Assembly: GCA_003518745.1 (NCBI GenBank)
Contig: DOYB01000203.1
Span: 1-5,460 of the forward strand
Reading direction: 5' to 3'
Source: Selenomonas sp.
Lineage (GTDB): Bacteria; Bacillota; Negativicutes; Selenomonadales; Selenomonadaceae
DNA length: 5,460 bases
In this document: piece after piece, positions 1-5,460 of the stretch
How positions within the stretch are numbered: position 1 is the stretch's first letter
Layout: the number at the start of each line of letters is the position of its first letter
Translations under genes and position numbers: made by a program
Notes under the pieces: model-generated
What the model was told of the DNA's origin: nothing
The model's database searches: none
What the model saw: the letters and a program-made list of their open reading frames with translations, nothing else

Positions 1-636
1 AACACACAGCCTTTCGTTACTGCTCCTATCATCGGCATCACCGCTGCTTTGGAGGAGAAGAAGGCTAACGGCGCGGATGTTCCCGATGGTGTTATCAACG
101 GTATCAAGGTCGGTATGATGGGACCTTTGGCCGGTGTTGGTGACCCGATTTTCTGGGGTACTCTTCGTCCTATCACTGCAGCTCTTGGTGCTTCCTTCGC
201 TATGACAGGAAGCCTCCTCGGACCGATTATCTTCTTCGTTCTGTTCAATGCAGTTCGTCTTGCGGTTCGTTGGTACGGCATCAGCTACGGCTATGCTAAG
301 GGTACCGATGTCGTTCAGGATGTTGCTGGCAACAAGCTCCAGAAGATTACTGAGGGCGCATCTATTCTTGGTCTTTTCGTCATGGGCGCGCTGGTCAACA
401 AGTGGACCCATGTTAACATCCCGGTTGTGGTTTCTGAAATCGACAATGCAGCTGGTGAGCATGTTGTTACCACGGTTCAGGGCATTCTGGATCAGCTCAT
501 GCCTGGTCTTGTTCCGCTCCTCATGACCTTCGCCTGCATGGCTCTCTTGAAGAGGAAGATCAATGCTATCTGGATTATTTTCGGCCTCTTTGCCATTGGT
601 ATTGTTGGCTTCGCACTGGGAATCCTTGCTGTGTGA
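1..636 (+). CDS. manZ: PTS mannose/fructose/sorbose family IID subunit, C-terminal part (5' end outside window)
   Basis: This is one of the two membrane subunits (IIC and IID) of a mannose-type phosphotransferase system, which takes up hexoses and phosphorylates them with phosphate passed from PEP through HPr and IIAB. The frame is open from base 1, so the gene starts upstream; about 211 codons remain, against roughly 280 for the family, so some 70 are missing. The visible part matches the IID family closely: an N-terminal stretch with TAPIIGITAALEE, the hallmark GPLAGVGDPIFWGTLRP around codons 42-58, then ILGLFVMGALVNKWTHVNIP, ILDQLMPGLVPLL, and a hydrophobic C-terminal helix ending in GILAV. 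A TTG at 49 could be mistaken for a start, but it encodes an internal Leu in conserved sequence. Codons are strongly biased (CGT for Arg, GGT, GTT, no ATA), suggesting high expression. It is the last gene of its operon, since a terminator follows. The sugar specificity cannot be read from the sequence. Confidence 0.95.
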   Translation, partial: NTQPFVTAPIIGITAALEEKKANGADVPDGVINGIKVGMMGPLAGVGDPIFWGTLRPITAALGASFAMTGSLLGPIIFFVLFNAVRLAVRWYGISYGYAKGTDVVQDVAGNKLQKITEGASILGLFVMGALVNKWTHVNIPVVVSEIDNAAGEHVVTTVQGILDQLMPGLVPLLMTFACMALLKRKINAIWIIFGLFAIGIVGFALGILAV

Positions 637-664
637 TTTGCCAGTTGTGAGAAGTTTTTAATTG

Positions 665-691
665 GGGGAAGCCTTCGGGCTTCCCCTTTTT
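665..691 (+). terminator. Rho-independent terminator after the PTS operon
   Basis: A perfect 9-bp stem (GGGGAAGCC at 665-673, GGCTTCCCC at 678-686) closes on a TTCG loop, giving the very stable C(UUCG)G tetraloop. It is followed directly by five T residues (687-691). It starts 28 bases after the manZ stop codon, so it ends the PTS transcript and separates it from the downstream cell-wall operon. Confidence 0.95.
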
Positions 692-731
692 GCGCGTTTT
701 TTACAGTTCGGGTTCAAAAACTACATGGGGC

Positions 732-760
732 TAGCTTTCACGCCATATTAGCGGTATAAT
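732..760 (+). promoter_or_regulatory. Probable housekeeping sigma promoter of the fhaA-pbpA operon
   Basis: A perfect -10 hexamer TATAAT lies at 755-760 in the 161-base gap between the terminator and fhaA. No good -35 is present at 16-18 bases upstream: the 17-base spacer would give TAGCTT at 732-737. The bases before the -10 (CGG) are one mismatch from the extended -10 TGN. Transcription would start near 766-768, leaving a leader of about 85 nt. A weaker alternative is TTGCAG (769-774) with TATAGA (794-799) at a 19-base spacer. The weak -35 could mean modest expression or an activator. The call rests on the -10 and on its position alone. Confidence 0.6.
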
Positions 761-783
761 AGGAGTGTTTGCAGAAAGGGATA

Positions 784-806
784 GGATAAATCTTATAGAT
801 TTTTTC
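784..806 (+). promoter_or_regulatory. A/T-rich dyad in the fhaA leader
   Basis: AAATCT (788-793) and AGATTT (797-802) form a perfect inverted repeat around a 3-base centre. Beyond a T-T mismatch the outer bases can add A-T, G-U and G-C pairs (784-786 with 804-806). The right arm runs into a T tract (800-805). It sits downstream of the likely start of transcription, so it could be an operator or a weak attenuator-like hairpin. The stem is nearly all A/U, so it would be a poor terminator, and it may be chance. Confidence 0.25.
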
Positions 807-838
807 TTTCATTGGGGCATATTCCATTGTTGTAGGGC

Positions 839-845
839 GGAGGTG
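839..845 (+). promoter_or_regulatory. Shine-Dalgarno of fhaA
   Basis: GGAGGTG matches the anti-Shine-Dalgarno of 16S rRNA well and lies 7 bases before the ATG at 853. It fixes the fhaA start. Confidence 0.85.
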
Positions 846-852
846 TGTTCAA

Positions 853-1584
853 ATGGGTCTGGTGAAATTGGAATCCCTGTTGGGAAATAAGATAGAAGGT
901 TTTTTCAACAGTAAGTTTTCGAGCGCGTTGGAGCCGGCTGAACTGGTGCGTTCCCTGAAACAGGAGGTAGTGCGCCATAAGCGGAAAACTGAGCATGGAA
1001 CTGTGGTACCGAATGATTATTCGCTGATTTTAGGTGAGGAGGACTACCAACGTCTGTGCGCTGCCCGCGTCATGCAGAGCCTATATGAAGGTGTTGAGCG
1101 CAAGGTCATCAAGGAGGATTGCGTTTTATCGGGCAAGCTTCAGATACGAATGGGGAAAAAGGCTGGGGAAAAGGGGCTTTGTGAGATATTATCAAAGGAA
1201 TCCTCTGAGTCCTCTGTTGATTTGGATGAACCTAATACCATAGTATTGGAACGTAGGAAATTCGAGGCGCCCTTGAATCTTCCGCCTGAGCATGAAATCG
1301 CGAGGATTCGTGTAAAGTCGGGACCTGACGTGGACGCGAAGCTGGTTATTGGCGTAAAGCAGGTCTATATAGGCCGAAGGGACAAAAATGAATTCATACT
1401 CACCGATGTCAACGCGTCACGTATACATGCCTATATTTCATATGAAGGTGGAAGACATGTGCTCCATGATGCCGGAAGTACGAACGGTACCTTTGTGGGA
1501 TTGAAACGGGTGGAAAGCCAGCGGCTTCGTTCAGGCGATGAATTTAAGATAGGGAGTACGGTTTTGGTTTATGAGGTGATTTGA
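853..1584 (+). CDS. fhaA: FhaA-like protein: DUF3662 domain plus C-terminal FHA domain
   Basis: This is a 243-residue soluble cytoplasmic adaptor predicted to bind phospho-threonine. Residues 1-115 match the DUF3662 (FhaA N-terminal) pattern: an initial LGNKIEGFFNSKFSSALEPAEL helix region, a basic stretch with RHKRKTEHGTVVPNDY, and LGEEDYQRL. A flexible acidic, Ser-rich linker follows at about 115-145. The FHA domain covers about 149-243 and keeps the phosphopeptide-binding residues: G174-R175 in YIGRR, S189 and H192 in SRIH, and N211-G212 in DAGSTNGTFVG. The ATG start is supported by a strong Shine-Dalgarno. It is the first gene of the operon; the TGA stop touches the TTG start of fhaB. In M. 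tuberculosis, FhaA is known to bind the phosphorylated pseudokinase domain of MviN; whether this protein has that partner is inference. No residue of the FHA core appears lost. Confidence 0.93.
   Translation: MGLVKLESLLGNKIEGFFNSKFSSALEPAELVRSLKQEVVRHKRKTEHGTVVPNDYSLILGEEDYQRLCAARVMQSLYEGVERKVIKEDCVLSGKLQIRMGKKAGEKGLCEILSKESSESSVDLDEPNTIVLERRKFEAPLNLPPEHEIARIRVKSGPDVDAKLVIGVKQVYIGRRDKNEFILTDVNASRIHAYISYEGGRHVLHDAGSTNGTFVGLKRVESQRLRSGDEFKIGSTVLVYEVI
1573..1580 (+). promoter_or_regulatory. Shine-Dalgarno of fhaB inside the end of fhaA
   Basis: GAGGTGAT is a long match to the 16S anti-Shine-Dalgarno. It is embedded in the last codons of fhaA, about 8 bases (from GAGG) before the TTG at 1585. 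It decides in favour of the TTG start over the internal ATG at 1639. Confidence 0.8.
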
Positions 1585-2040
1585 TTGCCGATAACAGCTT
1601 ATTTGCTTAAGGGAGCGTCAGTCCTGCTTGAATACGGGATGCTGCTGTTCCTGCTGGTATTTGTCGCACGGCTGACGCGTTGTATATTCGTGGATGTGAA
1701 GGCTCAGAGAAAAAAGCTTTCGGCTATGGAGCAGTCTGCCGAGGGTGGCGCGGCAATTGCTGTGGTGAAGGCTCATGATCCGGAGCTTATGGGACGGCGA
1801 TTTGTATTTCAGCGGGAAATCGCTATCGGACGCAGCCCGGATAACGACATAGTCATACCGGAAAACTATGTGTCCCATCATCATCTGGTAATTTATCAGC
1901 ATCAAAATCTGTATATTGCGGAGGATATGGGCAGTAGGAATTCTACTCAGATTAATGGTGTTCCACTGGTAAATAAAGTTTATCTGCGAAATGGGGACCA
2001 GATACAGGTTGGGCTTGTGACTATGAGGTTTGAGATTTAA
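1585..2040 (+). CDS. fhaB: FhaB-like membrane-anchored FHA domain protein
   Basis: This 151-residue protein has one N-terminal membrane helix (about residues 8-30), a short basic stretch (QRKK, 41-44), and a cytoplasmic FHA domain (about 56-151). FHA signatures are IGRSPDNDIVIP (G82-R83), the S97-H98-H99-H100 loop matching SxxH, and EDMGSRNSTQING around 113-125. The last motif differs from the usual GSTNGT: R118 replaces Thr and S120 replaces Gly, while N119 is kept. The TTG start directly follows the fhaA stop. An ATG at codon 19 would cut the membrane helix in half and has no Shine-Dalgarno, so TTG is preferred. The layout resembles the M. tuberculosis fhaB (fipA) gene in the pknA/pknB cluster. 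It probably brings phospho-threonine recognition to the membrane near the SEDS and PBP proteins encoded downstream. The partner is unknown. Confidence 0.9.
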   Translation: MPITAYLLKGASVLLEYGMLLFLLVFVARLTRCIFVDVKAQRKKLSAMEQSAEGGAAIAVVKAHDPELMGRRFVFQREIAIGRSPDNDIVIPENYVSHHHLVIYQHQNLYIAEDMGSRNSTQINGVPLVNKVYLRNGDQIQVGLVTMRFEI

Positions 2041-2060
2041 GACTATGAAATGGGAATGTG

Positions 2061-2067
2061 AGAGGTG
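2061..2067 (+). promoter_or_regulatory. Shine-Dalgarno that decides the phosphatase start
   Basis: AGAGGTG lies 6 bases before the GTG at 2074. The other in-frame GTG, at 2065, falls within this element and has no clear site of its own. An in-frame TGA at 2059-2061 rules out any start further upstream. Confidence 0.6.
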
Positions 2068-2073
2068 AAGGCT

Positions 2074-2781
2074 GTGCGGGTGTATCAGACGACCAATGTG
2101 GGACTGGTTCGCCGCATAAACGAGGATGCGGTGCTCTGCTTTGATCCCTATACATATTTGGTGGCAGACGGCATGGGCGGACATGCGGCGGGTGAGGTTG
2201 CCAGCAGGATCCTGGTGGACACAATCAGGCAGACGTTGACTGTTCAGCCGGCCCCTTGGGGAGAGAATGAGCTTAGTCAGGCTGTGCTTCGGGCAAACGA
2301 GGCCATTTTAAAAAGAGTCAGCGAGGCTCCGGAGCTGCGGGGCATGGGTACCACGGCTACATTGCTTCATTTTGAGGGTAATACGGCGTATTATGCCCAT
2401 GTTGGCGACAGTCGGCTGTACCTGATTCGTGGCGGATACATGATGCAGATAACAAGGGATCACTCCTATGTGGAGGAGCTTGTTGCTATGGGCAGTATTA
2501 CACACGAAGAGGCTAGGAACCATCCCCGTAAGAATCTGCTTACCAGGGCTGTGGGTGTAATGGAGAAGTTGTCAGTGGATTCGGGAAGCTTTGAAATAGA
2601 GCAGGGGGACCGCCTGCTTCTTTGCACTGATGGACTTACCAATATGGTATCTGATAATGACATAATGGAACTGCTGAAAGGCGAGGGAAACCCGGCGGAT
2701 GCGTTGATCTCTAAGGCCATGGAGGCAGGGGGATCTGATAATATTACTGCTATCGTGGTGGTGTATGACCATGAGGAATGA
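2074..2781 (+). CDS. pstP: PP2C-family Ser/Thr protein phosphatase (Stp/PstP type)
   Basis: This is a metal-dependent phosphatase that removes phosphate from Ser/Thr residues, normally opposing a PASTA kinase. It has 235 residues from GTG 2074, or 238 if GTG 2065 is used; numbers here follow the longer form. All PP2C motifs are present in order: RRINED (D21), VADGMGGHAAGE (D35, G36), GMGTTAT (93-99), AHVGDSRLYLI (D115), TRDHS (130-134), LLTRAVG (158-164), LCTDGLTNMV (D189), and GGSDNITAIVV (D225, N226). The Mn/Mg-coordinating aspartates D35, D189 and D225 are intact, so it should be active. The length fits the soluble bacterial Stp/PrpC group. Unlike M. tuberculosis PstP, it has no C-terminal membrane helix or extracellular part. 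It follows fhaB by about 33 bases and its end overlaps the SEDS gene. No kinase is present in the window. Confidence 0.95.
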   Translation: MRVYQTTNVGLVRRINEDAVLCFDPYTYLVADGMGGHAAGEVASRILVDTIRQTLTVQPAPWGENELSQAVLRANEAILKRVSEAPELRGMGTTATLLHFEGNTAYYAHVGDSRLYLIRGGYMMQITRDHSYVEELVAMGSITHEEARNHPRKNLLTRAVGVMEKLSVDSGSFEIEQGDRLLLCTDGLTNMVSDNDIMELLKGEGNPADALISKAMEAGGSDNITAIVVVYDHEE

Positions 2782-4045
2782 AAGCTGGCATTTGCTGCTG
2801 TCACCCTTGGGCATTGTTCTGGCGGGACTGGCTCTTTTGTACATGGTTCCAAATGGTGAGGGGCTTCAGTCTATCGAATCGATCGGCGGTTTGTCCTGTG
2901 TCCTTTGGCTGGCAGGGTGCGTAGTGTTGACAGTCCTTATACAGTGGATGCTTCTTCACAGCACGCCTCCGGCAAATCCATGGCTGTTTCCCTGTGCGAT
3001 GCTGCTTACAAGTGTTGGCCTTGTAATGCTGGCGCGGTTGAAATTAGAGCTTTTTCCGGCTCAGTTGAAATGGTTGTTCATAGGGCTGGTGATTTTTCTT
3101 GTTATGCTCCGTATGAAGACAAAGATCCTGCGCCTTACGGAATATCCATATATTCTGGGCATTGGCTGTGTAATACTGCTTCTCTTGCCACTATTGTTCG
3201 GTACGGAAATCGGAGGCAGCCGTAACTGGCTTCTGCTGGGTCCCATTAGGGTTCAGCCATCGGAGTTTGGCAAGATCCTTTTGGTGCTCTTTTTGGCGGC
3301 ATATCTTTCATCTCACAGGCATGTTCTGTCTCTTCCCAATAAGGAGTGGCTTTTCCTGCGTATGCCGCCGTTCCGTTTTATTGCGCCGCTCCTTACGATT
3401 TGGAGCGCCTCAGTCCTTATGTTTGTCGTGGCAAGGGATCTTGGCTCTGCCCTGCTATTTTTTGGCATTGCGGTGGCTATGACGTATATGGCTACCGGAA
3501 ATCGCTCGTATGTGGCAATGGCCGTTGTTTTTTTCGGGGCAGCTGCGGTTTTCAGTTATATGGCATTTGGTCATGTGCGCGTACGGTTTGATATTTGGCT
3601 TGATCCATGGCAGGATCCTGCCGGGATGGCATATCAGGTGGTTCAATCCCTCTTTGCCTTTGGCGCGGGTGGGGTATGGGGCACCGGGTTTGCCCATGGA
3701 CATCCGGATATGATTCCGGAGGTACACACGGATTTCATTTTCTCCGCGATTGCCGAAGAATTCGGGCTGGTGGGAGCCTTGATGGTCATGAGTATATATG
3801 CCCTGTTCTTTTATGAGGGAATCCGGGTGGCATTAACCAGAAAGTCAGCGGCCCATATGCTCCTTTCAGCAGGTGCAGCCATGGTGTTTTTCCTGCAGGC
3901 ATTCATAATTATCGCGGGTGTTTCAAAGTTTCTCCCTCTTACGGGCATTACCATGCCATTCGTGAGCTATGGGGGAAGTTCAATGGTATCCAGTTTCCTG
4001 CTCTTGGGCATTATAATATCAGTGTCAAGAGGGGAGGCGGGCTGA
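2765..4045 (+). CDS. rodA: SEDS-family peptidoglycan glycosyltransferase (FtsW/RodA/SpoVE superfamily, RodA-like)
   Basis: This 426-residue polytopic membrane protein is predicted to polymerise lipid II into glycan strands with the class B PBP encoded next. SEDS signatures are GSRNWL (151-156), RVQPSEFGK (162-170), RDLGSALLFFG (224-234), the extracellular loop WLDPWQDPAG (278-287, with D280 and D284) followed by YQVVQSLFAFGAGG, HTDFIFSAIAEE (321-332), and LPLTGITMPFVSYGGSS (390-406). An Asp in the WxDPxxDPxG loop is regarded as catalytically important in the family; D284 is the likely equivalent. I count about 12 hydrophobic segments. Two (about 11-28 and 41-64) precede the usual 10-helix core, as in the actinobacterial RodA group. 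The start is uncertain: ATG 2765 or ATG 2771, both overlapping the phosphatase end, with only a GTGGTGGTG run (2755-2763) as a weak Shine-Dalgarno. RodA (elongation) versus FtsW (division) cannot be settled from sequence; cluster position favours RodA. Confidence 0.94.
   Translation: MTMRNESWHLLLSPLGIVLAGLALLYMVPNGEGLQSIESIGGLSCVLWLAGCVVLTVLIQWMLLHSTPPANPWLFPCAMLLTSVGLVMLARLKLELFPAQLKWLFIGLVIFLVMLRMKTKILRLTEYPYILGIGCVILLLLPLLFGTEIGGSRNWLLLGPIRVQPSEFGKILLVLFLAAYLSSHRHVLSLPNKEWLFLRMPPFRFIAPLLTIWSASVLMFVVARDLGSALLFFGIAVAMTYMATGNRSYVAMAVVFFGAAAVFSYMAFGHVRVRFDIWLDPWQDPAGMAYQVVQSLFAFGAGGVWGTGFAHGHPDMIPEVHTDFIFSAIAEEFGLVGALMVMSIYALFFYEGIRVALTRKSAAHMLLSAGAAMVFFLQAFIIIAGVSKFLPLTGITMPFVSYGGSSMVSSFLLLGIIISVSRGEAG
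4030..4037 (+). promoter_or_regulatory. Shine-Dalgarno of pbpA at a TGATG junction
   Basis: AGGGGAGG lies 7 bases before the ATG at 4045. That ATG shares its A with the TGA stop of the SEDS gene (4043-4045). This overlap suggests translational coupling and matched production of polymerase and transpeptidase. Confidence 0.75.
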
Positions 4046-5439
4046 TGGGAAAAAACATCAGACGTCAGATACTTCAGGTTGCGGTGCTTTTCCTTTTGCT
4101 GTTTGGGGCTCTCGCGGCCAATATCATCTATTTGATGACCTTTGCTGCCGATGGATTAGCCTCTAACGCGCTGAATCCCAGGAATTCAGCGGCCGATTCA
4201 GATACCATTAGGGGAACCATCTTGGACGCGAATGGCCGGGTATTGGCGCAATCCTCGGAGGACGGTACGCGCAGTTGGCCCCTTGGTGAAATGATGGCCC
4301 ATGTGGTTGGTTATCATGGTGAAAGAAGCGGTTCCGTCGGCGTTGAAAGCTATGCCAATAAGGAACTTATTGGCATGACAGATGGAATGTACCGTCTTGG
4401 GCCTGCAGGACAGCTGCTGGCAGCGGATGTGGGAAATACGGTCACGTTGTCACTGGATTCAGAGGTGCAGCAGGCAGCATGGGAAGGACTTGAGGGACGA
4501 AAAGGCGCTGTGGTGGTTATGGATGTGGACACGGGTGCTGTTCTTGCTTTGGTAAGCAGCCCTTCCTTTGATCCGGAACGGGTGGAAGAGGATTGGGACA
4601 ATCTGCTGGAGGATGCGGCGGCTCCGCTCCTGAACAGGGCTCTTTCAGGATTGTATCCACCGGGCTCCACAATAAAACCCATGATATTGGACATAGCCCT
4701 TCGACAGAATGCCGCCCATGATGGAGAAGCCTTTGATTGTACCGGTGTATTGGATGTTGGCGGTGGATATACCATACAGGAGAGCCACAACGAGGTCCAT
4801 GGCACCGTTTCCCTGCGGGAGGCACTGATAAAGTCCTGTAATATAACCTTTGGGACACTGGGAATGCGGCTTGGTGGTAAAGGTCTTGAGGACGGCTTTC
4901 ATCGTTTCGGCTTTGACAGGTCACTTGATGGGGAACTGGCCGAGGCGGAAAATCATCTGCCTGATTTTGCTTCCCTTGATTCGGGGGATTTGGCTCAGGT
5001 GGGTATAGGGCAAAGCACTTTGCTGGTTACCCCTATGCACATGGCTATGCTTGCCGCGGCAATGGCCCATGATGGTGTTTTGATGAAGCCGTATATAATA
5101 GCAGAGGTTCGTTCAGCCAATGACGTGGTTCTTTATAAAGCCGCTCCAAAGAAGTGGCTCGATGTCAGTTCTCCTGAGCGCACGAGACTTATCCATAACT
5201 GGATGGAGGATGTAGTGAATGAGGGAACAGGAACTGCCGCGGCGATAAACGGAATCAGTGTAGCAGGAAAAACGGGAACTGCGGAGAATTCTGAAGGTGA
5301 GGATCATGCTTGGTTTATAGGTTCAGCCGAGGTTGAGGGTAGAAGGGTCGCGTTTGCTGTTCTGGTGGAAAATGGCGGAGCAGGTGGACGTGTAGCTGCG
5401 CCAATCGCAAGGAGCATTGTGCAGAGCCTTATGAGATAA
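4045..5439 (+). CDS. pbpA: Class B penicillin-binding protein (peptidoglycan D,D-transpeptidase)
   Basis: This is a 464-residue bitopic protein that crosslinks peptidoglycan stem peptides and is a beta-lactam target. A short basic N-terminus (KNIRRQ) precedes one membrane helix (about 8-32); the rest lies outside the cytoplasm. Residues about 53-118 form a reduced N-terminal dimerisation region (IRGTILDANGRVLAQS, then AHVVGYHGERSGSVGVE). The transpeptidase domain runs from about 132 to the end and has all three active-site motifs: PPGSTIKP with nucleophile S208 and K211, S264-C-N266, and VAGKTGTAE with K409-T-G411. Other family signatures are GAVVVMDVDTGAVLALVS, QVGIGQSTLLVTPMHMAML and HAWFIGSAE. 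It is shorter than the roughly 600-residue or longer class B PBPs of many bacteria but close to M. tuberculosis PbpA, which has the same neighbours. ATG 4045 has a strong Shine-Dalgarno and overlaps the SEDS stop. The pairing with the upstream SEDS protein is inferred from adjacency and known SEDS-bPBP complexes. Confidence 0.95.
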   Translation: MGKNIRRQILQVAVLFLLLFGALAANIIYLMTFAADGLASNALNPRNSAADSDTIRGTILDANGRVLAQSSEDGTRSWPLGEMMAHVVGYHGERSGSVGVESYANKELIGMTDGMYRLGPAGQLLAADVGNTVTLSLDSEVQQAAWEGLEGRKGAVVVMDVDTGAVLALVSSPSFDPERVEEDWDNLLEDAAAPLLNRALSGLYPPGSTIKPMILDIALRQNAAHDGEAFDCTGVLDVGGGYTIQESHNEVHGTVSLREALIKSCNITFGTLGMRLGGKGLEDGFHRFGFDRSLDGELAEAENHLPDFASLDSGDLAQVGIGQSTLLVTPMHMAMLAAAMAHDGVLMKPYIIAEVRSANDVVLYKAAPKKWLDVSSPERTRLIHNWMEDVVNEGTGTAAAINGISVAGKTGTAENSEGEDHAWFIGSAEVEGRRVAFAVLVENGGAGGRVAAPIARSIVQSLMR

Positions 5440-5460
5440 TATATTTTTCAGTTTGCCCCA

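Noticed and set aside
741..753. CGC-CATATTA-GCG partial dyad next to the -10 box
   Set aside because: Only three paired bases on each side around a 7-base centre; too short to support an operator call.
793..996. Open frame on the - strand covering the fhaA leader and 5' end
   Set aside because: It overlaps the promoter leader and start of fhaA, shows no domain, and lacks support for expression.
1618..2184. Long open frame (188 codons) on the - strand over fhaB and the phosphatase start
   Set aside because: Its translation is rich in His, Ser and Leu with no recognisable domain, it lies opposite a clear FHA gene, and it has no ribosome site; it is a shadow frame.
4048..4056. In-frame A_AAA_AAC run at pbpA codons 2-4, a possible slippery site
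   Set aside because: It lies directly at the start of the gene, no stimulatory hairpin is evident, and the zero-frame product is a complete PBP; there is no sign of programmed frameshifting.
4350..4805. Open frame of 151 codons on the - strand within pbpA
   Set aside because: It lies opposite the active-site region of a clear transpeptidase gene and has a low-complexity Ser/Pro/Ala-rich composition; shadow frame.
5440..5460. A/T-rich stretch after the pbpA stop as a possible terminator
   Set aside because: No inverted repeat precedes the T run and only 21 bases are visible; nothing can be called.

Overview
The window holds the 3' end of one operon, a strong terminator, a promoter region, and then a tightly packed five-gene operon. 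All genes are on the + strand. The base composition looks balanced (roughly half G+C by eye). The mix of a mannose-type PTS gene, GTG/TTG starts and strong GGAGG-type ribosome binding sites suggests a Bacillota-type anaerobe. Negativicutes or Clostridia are my first guess and Actinomycetota (for example Coriobacteriia) the alternative. This placement is inference only; nothing in the window fixes the taxon.

Region 1 (1-636) is the C-terminal ~211 codons of a mannose/fructose/sorbose-family PTS IID subunit (ManZ-like), cut by the left edge. It uses a narrow set of codons typical of a highly expressed gene. It is closed by a textbook intrinsic terminator (665-691) with a 9-bp stem and a UUCG loop.

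Region 2 (692-852) is noncoding. It holds a consensus TATAAT -10 box (755-760) with a poor -35, a leader of about 85 nt containing a small A/T-rich dyad (788-802), and a strong Shine-Dalgarno for the next gene.

Region 3 (853-5439) is a signalling-plus-cell-wall operon in the order fhaA (DUF3662 + FHA), fhaB (membrane anchor + FHA), a PP2C Ser/Thr phosphatase, a SEDS glycosyltransferase (FtsW/RodA superfamily), and a class B penicillin-binding protein. Neighbouring genes abut or overlap except for a short gap before the phosphatase, so translational coupling is likely. The order matches the fhaA-fhaB-pstP-rodA-pbpA part of the Mycobacterium tuberculosis pknA/pknB cluster. A PASTA-type Ser/Thr kinase gene is therefore expected just past the right edge, but it is not in the window. 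Working together, the SEDS protein would polymerise glycan strands and the PBP would crosslink them. The FHA proteins would read phospho-threonine marks and the phosphatase would erase them, linking wall synthesis to a kinase signal.

I found no mobile element, CRISPR array, tRNA or rRNA. I see no clearly undescribed system; the points of interest are variations on a known cluster.
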